DNA of 64,000 bases from Rhizobium bangladeshense (lineage in GTDB: Bacteria; Pseudomonadota; Alphaproteobacteria; Rhizobiales; Rhizobiaceae). Each line of letters starts with the position of its first letter. Positions within the stretch are counted from its first letter, which is position 1. Both the position numbers and the translations under genes were made by a program. Below, in pieces: positions 29,135 to 37,222 of the stretch. Where the stretch lies: assembly GCF_017357245.1 (NCBI RefSeq), contig NZ_CP071617.1, positions 62,001 to 126,000 on the forward strand, given 5' to 3'. The notes below the pieces were generated by a model that was not told where the DNA came from, did not search any database, and saw nothing but the letters and a program-made list of their open reading frames with translations.

Positions 29135-29160
29135 AACAGCTGAAAGCAGGTGGTTGTTCC
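29135..29160 (-). promoter_or_regulatory. EcfG/RpoE2-type promoter for PIMT-esterase gene
   Basis: On the minus strand GGAAC (29160-29156), 17 bases, TGTT (29138-29135), 24 bases before the ATG at 29110. The spacer is one base longer than in the other sites of this window, which is within the known range. Confidence 0.6.
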
Positions 29161-29581
29161 CACGGCAATGGGGCGGTCGCCCGTTAGGGCTCACGCTGGT
29201 TTGCCGGCATTGGCTTGCTGGGCAACCGGACTGCCGAGCCCGTCAGCGCGGCATTGATTTCCTGCGCGCGTCTGAGATGATCGCGCACGGTTGGCGGCAT
29301 CGACGCCGCCAGATTTGCATCTCGGCGTCTTCGCCGGGGGAGATTTCTCCCTCTCCTCCGCTCGCAGCCGGCATCCCAACCGTACGCAAGGTCAAATGTT
29401 CCGCACGAATTTCCTAATCGCGTTCTTTCTCGACCGGTATGTCTTACCGCCGATCCTCTCGGCTCAGGGGCAAATCTGGTCAAGCTCGGAGGGCCTCATC
29501 TGACGGGGGCGACGGTTCCCTGGCTATTATACCGGGAAGAGCAGGAGGCGGTGTGATCGCTCTTTTGCCCGGTCTGTCGGT
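29161..29581. other. Intergenic region without a convincing gene
   Basis: Roughly 420 bases between the divergent stress promoters. A minus-strand frame at 29184-29300 would encode about 38 residues (MPPTVRDHLRRAQE...), but it lacks a clear ribosome site, so I leave it uncalled. Nothing else was recognised. Confidence 0.4.
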
Positions 29582-29606
29582 GGAACTTAGTATGAGAAGC
29601 GAAGTT
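29582..29606 (+). promoter_or_regulatory. EcfG/RpoE2-type promoter for small-protein pair
   Basis: GGAAC (29582-29586), 16 bases, AGTT (29603-29606), 26 bases before the GTG start at 29633. It probably drives the two small genes 29633 and 29911. Confidence 0.68.
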
Positions 29607-29632
29607 GGACAGGCATCAGCAAAGAGGCGCCA

Positions 29633-29878
29633 GTGTCCACCAACCCACTTATCAGCGAACCGGTCGAAGATTTCGTCTCTCGCCTTGAGGCGATGACTGA
29701 CGACGAATTGTTCGTGATCATGAATGATCTGGAAAAAGCGAGCGAGACTGCCAAAGGCGGCGCAGCAGAGGAGATTCTTGCCCGGATCGCTTTGACCGAA
29801 AGCGAGATCGAGCGGCGTTATCCCGGCCGATTGCTCGCACCCTATCGCGACTGGAAGCAAAGACAACCGCTCCTGTAA
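29633..29878 (+). CDS. Small acidic hypothetical protein
   Basis: Protein of 81 residues, mostly helical by composition, with an acidic N-terminal half (EDFVSRLEAMTDDELFVIMNDLEKASE) and a basic tail (WKQRQPLL). GTG start with AGAGG at a good distance. I do not recognise a family. It is probably transcribed from the stress promoter at 29582 together with the gene 32 bases downstream. Confidence 0.65.
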   Translation: MSTNPLISEPVEDFVSRLEAMTDDELFVIMNDLEKASETAKGGAAEEILARIALTESEIERRYPGRLLAPYRDWKQRQPLL

Positions 29879-29910
29879 GCGCTCGCGATATCATGTGAAA
29901 GGAAGCTTCG

Positions 29911-30174
29911 ATGAGCAGTTCTGAGACAACGACGGATCACAAGAAAATCCGCAAATGGGCGGAGGAAAGGGACGGCAGGCCGGCGGCTATCCGGACCCGC
30001 GGCAAGGGCGGCGTTCTCCGGATCGACTTCGGAGAAAAGGAAGAGGAATTCGACGAGATCGACTGGGACGAATTCTTCAAGATCTTCGACGAAAACAAGC
30101 TCGCCTTTCTCTATCAGGACAAGACCAAGGACGGAAAGACGAGCCGCTTCAATAAATTCGTAGAGCGTGATTGA
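29911..30174 (+). CDS. Small hypothetical protein, HKKIRKWAE type
   Basis: Protein of 87 residues with a basic N-terminus (DHKKIRKWAEERDGRPAAI), a short beta-like core (GGVLRIDF) and a very acidic middle (EKEEEFDEIDWDEFFKIFDE). Proteins of this type are common in rhizobia and are sometimes mislabelled as a glucan branching enzyme; no enzymatic domain is present here. AAGGAAG lies before the ATG. Likely the second gene of a stress-regulated pair. Confidence 0.72.
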   Translation: MSSSETTTDHKKIRKWAEERDGRPAAIRTRGKGGVLRIDFGEKEEEFDEIDWDEFFKIFDENKLAFLYQDKTKDGKTSRFNKFVERD

Positions 30175-30197
30175 GCGCTCGACCTCATCCCCTCGAC

Positions 30198-30219
30198 CGC
30201 TGCCGTAATCACGGCGGCG
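30198..30219. terminator. Hairpin in convergent gap, candidate bidirectional terminator
   Basis: CGCTGCCGT (30198-30206) pairs with ACGGCGGCG (30211-30219) around a 4-base loop, with one G-U pair. It lies in the 70-bp gap between convergent genes ending at 30174 and 30245. The following T-run on the plus strand is only CGTTT, so strength is uncertain. Confidence 0.45.
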
Positions 30220-30244
30220 ATCGGCCGTTTAGGGACACTCTTGT

Positions 30245-31048
30245 CTATTTTGTTCCTGAGCCGGGCTTTGCAATCTTTGCATGCTGGCGGGCGAGCACGC
30301 TTGCCGGCGTGACGTTGGCAACGGCTGCCTGCAGTTTGTTCTTCCAGCCGCTGACGACATCGCCTTCGCCATCCATCATCGCGTCATAGCCTATGCGCGC
30401 GACTTCGCCGGCGTCGTCCTTCTCCGCCTGGCCGATCGCCGTATCCACAAGACCGGCTCGTCTGAAGAATTCGGTTTCCGTCGCCCCCGGCATGAGGCAG
30501 CTGACGGTGACCCCGGAATCCTTCAGCTCTTCGCGCAAGGCGAAGGAGAAGCTGTTGATGAAGGCCTTGGTACCGTTATAGACGGCCTGGTAGGAGCCCG
30601 GCATGAATCCGGCGATCGAGCCTGTCAGCAGGATGCGGCCCGCGCCGCGGCTGCGCATCTGGTTGCCGATCTGATGGATCAGATAGATCGTTCCGGTGAT
30701 GTTGGTATCGACGACTTTGCGTGCCTCGTTGAAATTACGGTCGAGGAAAGCTTCGCCGATGCCGCGGCCGGCATTGGCCATCAGCAGATCGACCGAACGG
30801 CCGCTGGCGGTGATGCGCTCGGTCAGACGATCGACACCTTCGAGCGTCGATAGGTCGGCTTCGACAGCATCGACGGAAGTGCCGAACTCCTTGAGATTCG
30901 CGGCTGCCTGATTGATGCGCTCCTCGTCGGCGGCAATGATGAGATCATAGCCGTCCTCGGCCGCGCACTTCGCCAGCTCGTAGCCGATGCCGGTGGAAGC
31001 GCCGGTGACGACGGCCAGGCCCTTGCCTGGTTCATGATGAGCCATCAT
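30245..31048 (-). CDS. Short-chain dehydrogenase/reductase
   Basis: Classical SDR of 267 residues. It shows the NAD(P) loop TGASTGIG (around residue 17), the NAG motif as LMANAGRG, the catalytic Ser in LLTGSIAGFMPGS and YxxxK as YNGTKAF. The AAGGAG site lies directly before the ATG pair at 31048/31045. Eight bases separate it from the upstream alcohol dehydrogenase, so both form one unit behind the EcfG-type promoter at 32359-32383. The substrate is unknown. Confidence 0.85.
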   Translation of the reverse strand: MMAHHEPGKGLAVVTGASTGIGYELAKCAAEDGYDLIIAADEERINQAAANLKEFGTSVDAVEADLSTLEGVDRLTERITASGRSVDLLMANAGRGIGEAFLDRNFNEARKVVDTNITGTIYLIHQIGNQMRSRGAGRILLTGSIAGFMPGSYQAVYNGTKAFINSFSFALREELKDSGVTVSCLMPGATETEFFRRAGLVDTAIGQAEKDDAGEVARIGYDAMMDGEGDVVSGWKNKLQAAVANVTPASVLARQHAKIAKPGSGTK

Positions 31049-31056
31049 GTTTCTCC

Positions 31057-32226
31057 TTAAGGTTTGAGAACGACCTTGATGCATCCGTCCTGCTTGTCGC
31101 GAAATGTCTTGTAGAGAGCCGGACCGTCGTCCAGCGAGCCGCGATGGGTGATGACGAAGGAGGGGTCGATGTCGCCCTTTTCAATACGCTCCATCAGGAT
31201 CGGCAAATAATGTTGAACCGGCGTCTGGGCCATCTTGAAAGTCAGGCCCCGGTTGATTGCCGAACCCATCGGGATCTTGTCGAGAAAACCGCCATAGACG
31301 CCGACGATCGAGACCGTGCCGAAGTTGCGGCAGCAGTGGATGGCCTGACGCAGCACATGCGGCCTGTCCGTTCCCATGAACAAGGCGACCTTGATGCGGT
31401 CGAGGCGCGAATCCCAGCTGGCAGCCGCCTCGGCTTCGGTTCCGACGGCGTCGATGCAGGCATCCGCACCGCGACCGTCAGTCAGTTCCATGATCTGGTC
31501 GTAGACGTCCTTGTCCATGAAATCGAGGGTGATGGCGCCGGCCGCCTGCGCGAGCGCCATCCGTTCGGGCACCGCATCGATGGCGATCACCCGTTCGGCG
31601 CCAAGCAGGAAGGCCGAGCGTATCGCCATCTGGCCGACCGGGCCGCAGCCCCAGATCGCAATCGTATCGCCGGGCTGGATGTTGCAGAAATCGGCCGCCA
31701 TATAGCCGGTCGGAAAAATATCGGAGAGGAAGAGCACCTGTTCGTCGGAAAGTCCGGCCGGCACCTTGATCGGCCCGACATCGGCATAGGGCACGCGCAG
31801 ATATTCCGCCTGTCCGCCGGCATAGCCGCCGAGCAGATGCGAGTAGCCGAACAGGCCCGCAGGCGAATTGCCCCAGAGTTTCGCGACCTTCGCTCGATCG
31901 GGATTGGAACGCTCGCAGCCGGAATAGAAGCCCCGCTTGCAGAAGAAGCATTCGCCGCAGGAAATGGTGAAGGGCACGACGACCCGGTCGCCGACCTTGA
32001 GATTGGTATTGTCCTTGCCGACCTCCACCACTTCGCCCATGGTCTCATGACCCATGACGTCGCCGCTGTGCATCTCCGGCATGACGCCGTCATAGAGATG
32101 CAGATCCGATCCGCAGATCGCGCACGCCGTGACCTTTATGATGGCATCGCGCCCGTCCTCGATCTGCGGATCGGGAACGCTGTCACAGCGGATGTCATGC
32201 TTGCCGTGCCACGTCAGAGCTTTCAC
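31057..32226 (-). CDS. Zinc-dependent alcohol dehydrogenase (formaldehyde dehydrogenase-like)
   Basis: Medium-chain dehydrogenase of 389 residues. Catalytic zinc ligands appear in [13 protein letters not shown] and GHETMGEV, the structural zinc site in [15 protein letters not shown], and the NAD loop in [11 protein letters not shown]. Length and the extended segment [22 protein letters not shown] match the glutathione-independent formaldehyde dehydrogenase-like branch seen in stress regulons. It heads a two-gene operon with the SDR, with a long leader (about 130 bases) from the predicted EcfG-type promoter. Confidence 0.87.
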   Translation of the reverse strand: MKALTWHGKHDIRCDSVPDPQIEDGRDAIIKVTACAICGSDLHLYDGVMPEMHSGDVMGHETMGEVVEVGKDNTNLKVGDRVVVPFTISCGECFFCKRGFYSGCERSNPDRAKVAKLWGNSPAGLFGYSHLLGGYAGGQAEYLRVPYADVGPIKVPAGLSDEQVLFLSDIFPTGYMAADFCNIQPGDTIAIWGCGPVGQMAIRSAFLLGAERVIAIDAVPERMALAQAAGAITLDFMDKDVYDQIMELTDGRGADACIDAVGTEAEAAASWDSRLDRIKVALFMGTDRPHVLRQAIHCCRNFGTVSIVGVYGGFLDKIPMGSAINRGLTFKMAQTPVQHYLPILMERIEKGDIDPSFVITHRGSLDDGPALYKTFRDKQDGCIKVVLKP

Positions 32227-32358
32227 GATGGTTCTCCCTTGCCGGTCGCCAGCCCATCGGCCCGAAGAATCGGAATCGATTTTCGGTAAGCCCGATGCGC
32301 AGGTTCAAGATGTTAGATCGAACGCCCGAAAGGACGCGCAGCGCTCTAATGGCGCTTC

Positions 32359-32383
32359 AACCTCGGCTTCGGAGAAATGTTCC
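32359..32383 (-). promoter_or_regulatory. EcfG/RpoE2-type promoter for ADH-SDR operon
   Basis: On the minus strand GGAAC (32383-32379), 16 bases, GGTT (32362-32359). The leader to the ATG at 32226 would be about 125 bases, longer than for the other sites. It is back to back with the site at 32423. Confidence 0.58.
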
Positions 32384-32422
32384 CAGCGATGCAGGGCTTT
32401 TCATCATGGCGGATTCTTCGGG

Positions 32423-32447
32423 GGAACCCGGGACTATGCAGTGAGTT
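32423..32447 (+). promoter_or_regulatory. EcfG/RpoE2-type promoter for small-protein gene 32484
   Basis: GGAAC (32423-32427), 16 bases, AGTT (32444-32447), 36 bases before the ATG at 32484. Confidence 0.68.
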
Positions 32448-32483
32448 CACTCAAAAGGGTCGCAACGTTTTAAGGAGAAAATC

Positions 32484-32690
32484 ATGACCTCCCCCAAACA
32501 TGCCAAGACCAGGAAGCCAAGCGATAGAGACCTTACCGACGACCCGGGCATCAGCCGTTCGCGTGGTATCGTTTCGCCGCCGGATGACGAAGCGATGCGG
32601 GCCGAAAACACCATCGAAGGCGATACAGCCAACGATGCGACGCCCCAAGGCGGCGTGGATCCACGTCACCGGGGACGCACCAATAAATAG
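32484..32690 (+). CDS. Small hydrophilic hypothetical protein
   Basis: Protein of 68 residues, highly polar and probably disordered: Lys/Arg-rich start (SPKHAKTRKPSDRD), acidic middle (PPDDEAMRAENTIEGD) and basic end (DPRHRGRTNK). It has no Cys or Trp. AAGGAG lies eight bases before the ATG, behind an EcfG-type promoter. Small hydrophilic proteins of this kind are typical stress-regulon members; no function can be given. Confidence 0.68.
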   Translation: MTSPKHAKTRKPSDRDLTDDPGISRSRGIVSPPDDEAMRAENTIEGDTANDATPQGGVDPRHRGRTNK

Positions 32691-32707
32691 TCGTGACACT
32701 CGGCCTA

Positions 32708-33430
32708 TCAGAGTTCGAGCAACGCGTAAGTTTTGCCGGTGGGCTTCTCTATATGGGCCGCGACATTGTAGACAGGGGCGCCGCCCGGCGTCCGGCCCTG
32801 ATAGGATCCCCGATGGGCATGACCATGTACGACCGCACTCACGCGGAAGCGGTCGATTGTTTCCGCCAGCCGTGAAGAGCCGAGAAACGGGTAAATTTCC
32901 AGGGGCTCGCCGGCCACTGTTTCGGCGATCGGCGCGTAGTGCAGCACGACGAGGGAGCGATCGGATCGGACCTGGCGCATCGCGTTTTCCAGGCGCATCG
33001 ACTCCTCGACGCTTTCTGCGACCATCGCCTTGATCGCCGGCTCGCCGAAGGAGCCGAGCATATGGCGCCCGAAGCCGCCGGCAAAGCCCTTGACGCCGAC
33101 GAAGCCGACGCCGGCGACCTCGGCCGCCTGGCCGTTGAGCAACTTCACACCGGCATCCGTCAGGACCCGGCAGACGTCATCGACCTGCCCGCTCTCGTGA
33201 TCATGGTTTCCGAGGACGGCGACTGTCGGTACCGTGCAATGGCGCAGATCGCTCGCAAGCAGTTCGGCTTCCCTGGGTTTGCCGAGATCGGTGAGGTCGC
33301 CAGCGATGACGAGAACGTCGGCCACGGAGGAAACCTCCGCGAACAGATCCTTGTAGGACTTGGCGCCGTCCTCCGTCACATGAAGATCGGCCACCGCCGC
33401 AACTCTCACGCTCTTTCGCTGGTCATCCAT
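32708..33430 (-). CDS. Metallophosphoesterase
   Basis: Calcineurin-like phosphoesterase of 240 residues from ATG 33430 (MDDQRKS). All metal-binding blocks are present in order: ADLHVTED, AGDLTDLG, LGNHDHESG and VVHGHAHRG. Members hydrolyse phosphomonoesters, cyclic nucleotides or phospholipid headgroups; the substrate here is unknown. The gene lies 10 bases downstream of a nucleotidyltransferase-fold gene, probably co-transcribed from the EcfG-type promoter at 34277-34301. Confidence 0.85.
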   Translation of the reverse strand: MDDQRKSVRVAAVADLHVTEDGAKSYKDLFAEVSSVADVLVIAGDLTDLGKPREAELLASDLRHCTVPTVAVLGNHDHESGQVDDVCRVLTDAGVKLLNGQAAEVAGVGFVGVKGFAGGFGRHMLGSFGEPAIKAMVAESVEESMRLENAMRQVRSDRSLVVLHYAPIAETVAGEPLEIYPFLGSSRLAETIDRFRVSAVVHGHAHRGSYQGRTPGGAPVYNVAAHIEKPTGKTYALLEL

Positions 33431-33440
33431 TGAGCTTCTC

Positions 33441-34247
33441 CTAATCTCCTCGCAGTTCACCTTCGCCGCCGACATCGGCAAAACCCCATTCCTTCACGTC
33501 GATTTCGAAATCGACACGGGAATACATCCGGCCGCGGCATATTTTCATTTGCGGAAGCGGCAACTCCTGCTGCGCTTTGAGCCGGTCCAGAAGCTCTTCG
33601 AGCAGCCACTGCGGAATCTTGTCTCGCTCGGTCGGGTAGATCCACCTGAAATTGAGGAGATGGATAAGAAGGACCTCCCAGTGAACTTCGAGATAACCCA
33701 GCAACTTCCGCCAATCGATGGAGTCATGTGCCTTCAGAATGATGTGTGCGATATCGGCGCCGTCATAGCGGTGGCGCAGTTGGACAAAGCATTTCGACCA
33801 GACCAGCTCGGTTGGGCTGACGATCCTGACCGTGTGGCCGCACATCTTGACCCTGCGCGCATCCTCGAACCAGTCGTCCCCGACCGGCATCGTTCCGTTG
33901 GAAGAGGCAAAGATGACATCGAAGAAATGGTTGCCCTTCAAGACCTTTCCGAGCCAGCGCTCGTCTTCGACTTCGACCGTGTAACCCTTCGATTTGAAAT
34001 GGCCGAGGATGCGCGCGTAGTCGCCCGCTTTGCAAAAAATGTCGAAATCCTTCGTCTGGCGGGAAATGCCTGTATACGCGCAGACAGCGTAGGTGCCGGC
34101 GACCAGGAACGGGATCTGCGATCCGACGAGTTCTCGGACGACTTGGGTCACGAACGGCTCGGCGTCTGGATCGATGAGCTCCGGAACCGCCTTCACTTTC
34201 ATGAGCGTATTGTTGTTCTTATGTCTTTCGGCACTTTCAGCGGTCAT
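33441..34247 (-). CDS. Nucleotidyltransferase-fold protein
   Basis: Protein of 268 residues. Residues about 35-110 resemble the minimal nucleotidyltransferase fold: a glycine motif FLVAGTYAVCAYTG followed by TKDFDIFCK, in which the DFD pair is the expected metal-binding motif, and a later FDVIFAS strand. The remainder is helical and Trp-rich (WRKLLGYLEVHWEVLL). It resembles AbiEii/DUF6036-like proteins, but no partner antitoxin gene is adjacent, so a toxin role is not claimed. An alternative start is ATG 34202. Confidence 0.62.
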   Translation of the reverse strand: MTAESAERHKNNNTLMKVKAVPELIDPDAEPFVTQVVRELVGSQIPFLVAGTYAVCAYTGISRQTKDFDIFCKAGDYARILGHFKSKGYTVEVEDERWLGKVLKGNHFFDVIFASSNGTMPVGDDWFEDARRVKMCGHTVRIVSPTELVWSKCFVQLRHRYDGADIAHIILKAHDSIDWRKLLGYLEVHWEVLLIHLLNFRWIYPTERDKIPQWLLEELLDRLKAQQELPLPQMKICRGRMYSRVDFEIDVKEWGFADVGGEGELRGD

Positions 34248-34276
34248 CGTCGATCCCAGTAATTGATACGCAAAGC

Positions 34277-34301
34277 AACACCTGGATGGCTTCTATGTTC
34301 C
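34277..34301 (-). promoter_or_regulatory. EcfG/RpoE2-type promoter for nucleotidyltransferase-phosphoesterase pair
   Basis: On the minus strand GGAAC (34301-34297), 16 bases, TGTT (34280-34277), 29 bases before the ATG at 34247. Confidence 0.65.
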
Positions 34302-34366
34302 GCCGCGCCCGTCCGAGCGATGAACCTGGGTAATCGCAGGGGCCGACGAAAGCTCCCGAATCATCC

Positions 34367-34391
34367 GGAACTTCGCTACCGGCGCGTCGTT
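34367..34391 (+). promoter_or_regulatory. EcfG/RpoE2-type promoter for three-gene small-protein operon
   Basis: GGAAC (34367-34371), 16 bases, CGTT (34388-34391), an exact match to the consensus, 53 bases before the ATG at 34445. Confidence 0.75.
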
Positions 34392-34444
34392 TGGACCATG
34401 ACAAGCATCGCAGAAACGTTCTCAAGATCTGAACGGAGGATGTC

Positions 34445-34666
34445 ATGGACAAGCGAGCGAAAATATCGACTGGCACCAACGCCAGGCCCAGAAACGAGAC
34501 CATTGCTGGAAGCGGCCCCGGCATTCCCGATGATAGCGGTCGGATGGTTGAGGTGCCGGATGCGGAAGCAAGACGTCTGAAAGCGTCTCTGCTACGCGAT
34601 CGGCTCGATGAGCTCAGGGAGAAGCTCGATGAGGAGATCGAGCTTCCGCAAAGGGGTGCGCCATGA
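34445..34666 (+). CDS. Small hypothetical protein, first of operon
   Basis: Protein of 73 residues: a polar N-terminal half (KRAKISTGTNARPRNETI) and a charged helix (EARRLKASLLRDRLDELREKLDEE) likely to form a short coiled coil. CGGAGGA stands ahead of the ATG. Its stop overlaps the next start by four bases. No family is recognised. Confidence 0.66.
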   Translation: MDKRAKISTGTNARPRNETIAGSGPGIPDDSGRMVEVPDAEARRLKASLLRDRLDELREKLDEEIELPQRGAP

Positions 34667-34860
34667 GCGAAGTCCGGAAAGGCGGACCCATTCCGTCGGG
34701 AATGAGCCACGATAACTCCAAACCGCCGCGGCGCATGATGATATTCGTCATCACCATCTTCCTGATCGCCTGCCTTGTCGCACTCGCATTCACGTGGATG
34801 AGGCATCCCGGCGAACCGGACGAGAAATCACCGACTGCGACGACGGAGCAGACACGATGA
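34663..34860 (+). CDS. Small single-pass membrane protein
   Basis: Protein of 65 residues with one clear membrane helix (MIFVITIFLIACLVALAF, about residues 26-44), preceded by Arg residues (PPRR) and followed by an acidic, Thr-rich tail. The charge pattern suggests the N-terminus faces the cytoplasm. It is coupled to both neighbours by ATGA overlaps, which supports its reality. Confidence 0.66.
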   Translation: MSEVRKGGPIPSGMSHDNSKPPRRMMIFVITIFLIACLVALAFTWMRHPGEPDEKSPTATTEQTR

Positions 34861-35027
34861 GCGAGGGGAATAAGGATCCTGTCCAGCGGCAATCGTCGTC
34901 TTCCGTGGGCAAGCGCACGAGGCTGAATGCCGGCAGAATAGCGCTGATCCTGGTCGGCACGGTCGCCGTCGTCGCATTCACCCTTTATGCGACAATTGTT
35001 CTCTACGGGCTCGTCAAGGGCTCGTGA
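34857..35027 (+). CDS. Small single-pass membrane protein, last of operon
   Basis: Protein of 56 residues with a polar, Ser-rich N-terminus (SEGNKDPVQRQSSSS), a basic stretch (GKRTRLNAGR) and one membrane helix (IALILVGTVAVVAFTLYATIV, about residues 29-49). The ATG overlaps the preceding stop by four bases. Together with the preceding gene it may form a small membrane pair under stress control. Confidence 0.64.
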   Translation: MSEGNKDPVQRQSSSSVGKRTRLNAGRIALILVGTVAVVAFTLYATIVLYGLVKGS

Positions 35028-35031
35028 CCGA

Positions 35032-36057
35032 TCATCCGCCGGCGCCGTAGATGCCGTCGATCGCCTCCGCGACTGCGATGAAGTTTTCGCAGGCGGAGTC
35101 GTAGCGCTGGCCTCCCGCGAGCTTTCTCGCCCAATCCACGGCTGCCCGTCCGCCCCAATCATCGGGGGGTAGGGCTAGAGTTTCGCTCGAAGTGCCGGAC
35201 ATCCGGACGGCCGTAAAATCGTAGAAGGAGCCTTCGACGTTCCTGAAGGAGGCGCCTCCATCGGTTCCGAAGAAATCAGCGCCGATCTCGGCGTCGCAGC
35301 CGGCGTTGAGCCGCCAGGAACATGTCAGCCGGATGATTTCGCCGCCGGAGAGCGTCAGCGTCGCGGCCGCAAAATCTTCGACCTGGCCCTTGGTTTCAAG
35401 CCTTTTCCCACCCGCTCTCAATGCGCTCGTTACATTGGTGACGGAGGGAAAATCGAGGCACCACAAAGCCAGATCGATGAGGTGGACCCCGAGATCGATA
35501 ACGCAACCGCCGCCGGACTGGTTCTTGTCGTAAAACCAGGGCTTGTCAGGGCCATAGGCGTTGTGGAAGGTCAGATCGGCCGCAAAGATCTTGCCAAGAG
35601 CGTTAGAGCGAACGAGCTGACGGATCCGCTGCATGCCCTGCGTGTGCCGATAGGAAAGGTCGACGCCAAGCAGCCGGTCGGCTGTTCTGGAAGCGTCGAC
35701 GACGGCCCTGACCTCGGACGCGGTCCGGCCAAGCGGCTTTTGGCAGAAGACGGCTAAGCCTGCCCCGAGGGAGCGGATGGACTGTTCGGCATGTGTCGCG
35801 CTCGGTGTCGCGATCACAATTCCGTCGAGTTCCTGGTCGAACAATCCCTCCAGATCGGCCACGATCCTGGCATCGGGGGCCAGCGCCAGGGCCTCTCGCG
35901 CCATGTCTGTGGAAGGGTCGGCGATGGCGACGGCTTCGGCAAGGCCGCTGTCGAGGATCGCTTTCATCCGATGCCGGCCGATCCACCCCACGCCGAGAAA
36001 GCCGAGCTTCAGCGGTTTGGCGGTCGCCGCTTTTTCTTCGGAAACCAACCCGTTCAT
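35032..36057 (-). CDS. Gfo/Idh/MocA-family oxidoreductase
   Basis: NAD(P)-dependent sugar oxidoreductase of 341 residues from ATG 36057. The N-terminal Rossmann domain has GFLGVGWIGRHRM; the usual EKP motif is present as QKP (CQKPLGRT), keeping the lysine; the C-terminal sugar-binding domain has DLGVHLIDLALW with the conserved Asp/His. It overlaps the upstream dehydrogenase by four bases. The pair diverges from the glycosyltransferase operon and shares the stress-promoter region with it, suggesting it oxidises or epimerises a sugar of that pathway. Confidence 0.85.
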   Translation of the reverse strand: MNGLVSEEKAATAKPLKLGFLGVGWIGRHRMKAILDSGLAEAVAIADPSTDMAREALALAPDARIVADLEGLFDQELDGIVIATPSATHAEQSIRSLGAGLAVFCQKPLGRTASEVRAVVDASRTADRLLGVDLSYRHTQGMQRIRQLVRSNALGKIFAADLTFHNAYGPDKPWFYDKNQSGGGCVIDLGVHLIDLALWCLDFPSVTNVTSALRAGGKRLETKGQVEDFAAATLTLSGGEIIRLTCSWRLNAGCDAEIGADFFGTDGGASFRNVEGSFYDFTAVRMSGTSSETLALPPDDWGGRAAVDWARKLAGGQRYDSACENFIAVAEAIDGIYGAGG

Positions 36058-37043
36058 GAATATTGCACCAGAGCCTTGAGAAAACCATCCGGCCGGTCGC
36101 GCGTCGAGTTGAGGGCGTCGTCCAGCCTTTCCAGCGGATAGATGTGCGTGTAAAGCGGCTGCGGATCGATCCTGCCCTGGCGCACGGCTTCTATGGCGTC
36201 GCGAATACCCTTGATATAGATGGCTGGGTCGCGCTCGTGAGCGTTGATCACGTCGAGCCCGCGCCAGTTCCAAAGCTGCATGTTGATCTGGCGGGGGCCA
36301 TCCTGGTGATAACCGGCTATAATCAGTCGCCCACGTTCCTTTGTCAGCTCGCCCGCCAGGTCGAGCGGCCATTGTTTGCCGACGGCCTCGATGACGCGGT
36401 CGCAGAATTTGCCGCCGGTGAGTGTTTTGACGCGTTCGATGATGCGCCAATGATCGTCCATGGGAATCGTCTCGGCCGCTCCCATTTCTCTGGCTACCTC
36501 GAGGGAATAGGGCCGGCGCGAGATGGCAATCACCCTGGCGCCCGCAGCCGCGGCAAGCCTGGTGAGGAGGGCGCCTAAGAACCCGATGCCGATGATGGCG
36601 ACTGTCTGGCCGCTTTCGATGTTGCTGCGGCTGAAGATGTTCATCGCGCATCCGAGCGGTTCGCCGGGAAAGGGCTTGCCGTCCAGCTCCTTCGGCAGCG
36701 CTGCGACCATCGAAGCATCGGCGATGTCGTGCGTGGCGTAGGCGTGATAGGAAAGAGCGGCAACCCGCTCTCCCACCCGAAGCCCCGTGACATCGGCGCC
36801 TATGGCGTCGACAATGCCCCAGCCCTCGTGACCTAATCCACCCGCCTCGGTTGGGAACGTCATCCAGTCCGGTCCGGCCCAGGGTGTGAGGTTGGAGGCG
36901 CAGACGCCGCATCCTTCCAGTTTCACCCGGACCTGGCCCGGACCGGGTTCCGGTATGGGACGGGTCTCGACCGAGATATGTCCGGGCCCGGTGACGATAG
37001 CAGCCCGCATGAGCCCGGTCTTCTGGCTCGCCGCAATGTCCAT
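36054..37043 (-). CDS. Zinc-type alcohol/sugar dehydrogenase (medium-chain)
   Basis: Medium-chain dehydrogenase of 329 residues with catalytic-zinc motifs CGVCASNLTPWAG and GLGHEGWG and NAD loop IIGIGFLGALL. The four-cysteine structural zinc lobe is absent, which together with the short length places it with the bacteriochlorophyllide/threonine-type short members. It is coupled to the Gfo/Idh gene. Likely a sugar or polyol dehydrogenase belonging to the adjacent glycan cluster. Confidence 0.82.
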   Translation of the reverse strand: MDIAASQKTGLMRAAIVTGPGHISVETRPIPEPGPGQVRVKLEGCGVCASNLTPWAGPDWMTFPTEAGGLGHEGWGIVDAIGADVTGLRVGERVAALSYHAYATHDIADASMVAALPKELDGKPFPGEPLGCAMNIFSRSNIESGQTVAIIGIGFLGALLTRLAAAAGARVIAISRRPYSLEVAREMGAAETIPMDDHWRIIERVKTLTGGKFCDRVIEAVGKQWPLDLAGELTKERGRLIIAGYHQDGPRQINMQLWNWRGLDVINAHERDPAIYIKGIRDAIEAVRQGRIDPQPLYTHIYPLERLDDALNSTRDRPDGFLKALVQYS

Positions 37044-37071
37044 GAGATGTCCTCCAATGTGGCAATCCTAG

Positions 37072-37096
37072 AACAACCGGCCTCCCGAAGAGTTCC
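37072..37096 (-). promoter_or_regulatory. EcfG/RpoE2-type promoter for dehydrogenase-oxidoreductase pair
   Basis: On the minus strand GGAAC (37096-37092), 16 bases, TGTT (37075-37072), 28 bases before the ATG at 37043. It lies 55 bases from a divergent site for the glycan operon. Confidence 0.7.
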
Positions 37097-37151
37097 GATA
37101 GCGGTCAAAGAAGTCATAGATGATGAAGTCAATAAAGATGTCATTGAAGAA

Positions 37152-37176
37152 GGAACTTTTCCATCCGCGTTCGGTT
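37152..37176 (+). promoter_or_regulatory. EcfG/RpoE2-type promoter for the glycan operon
   Basis: GGAAC (37152-37156), 16 bases, GGTT (37173-37176), 46 bases before the ATG at 37223. As the genes 37223-46603 overlap or nearly touch, this one site could drive the whole eight-gene operon. Confidence 0.7.
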
Positions 37177-37222
37177 CGACGCCTATCTCCGAAGCAAATT
37201 ATTCAACCGGACGGATCTCATA

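Noticed and set aside
29184..29300. Possible 38-residue minus-strand peptide (MPPTVRDHLRRAQE)
   Set aside because: No clear ribosome site and no recognised family; too weak to annotate.
33441..34247. AbiE-type toxin-antitoxin call for the nucleotidyltransferase-fold gene
   Set aside because: There is no adjacent AbiEi-like antitoxin gene, and the neighbour is a metallophosphoesterase.
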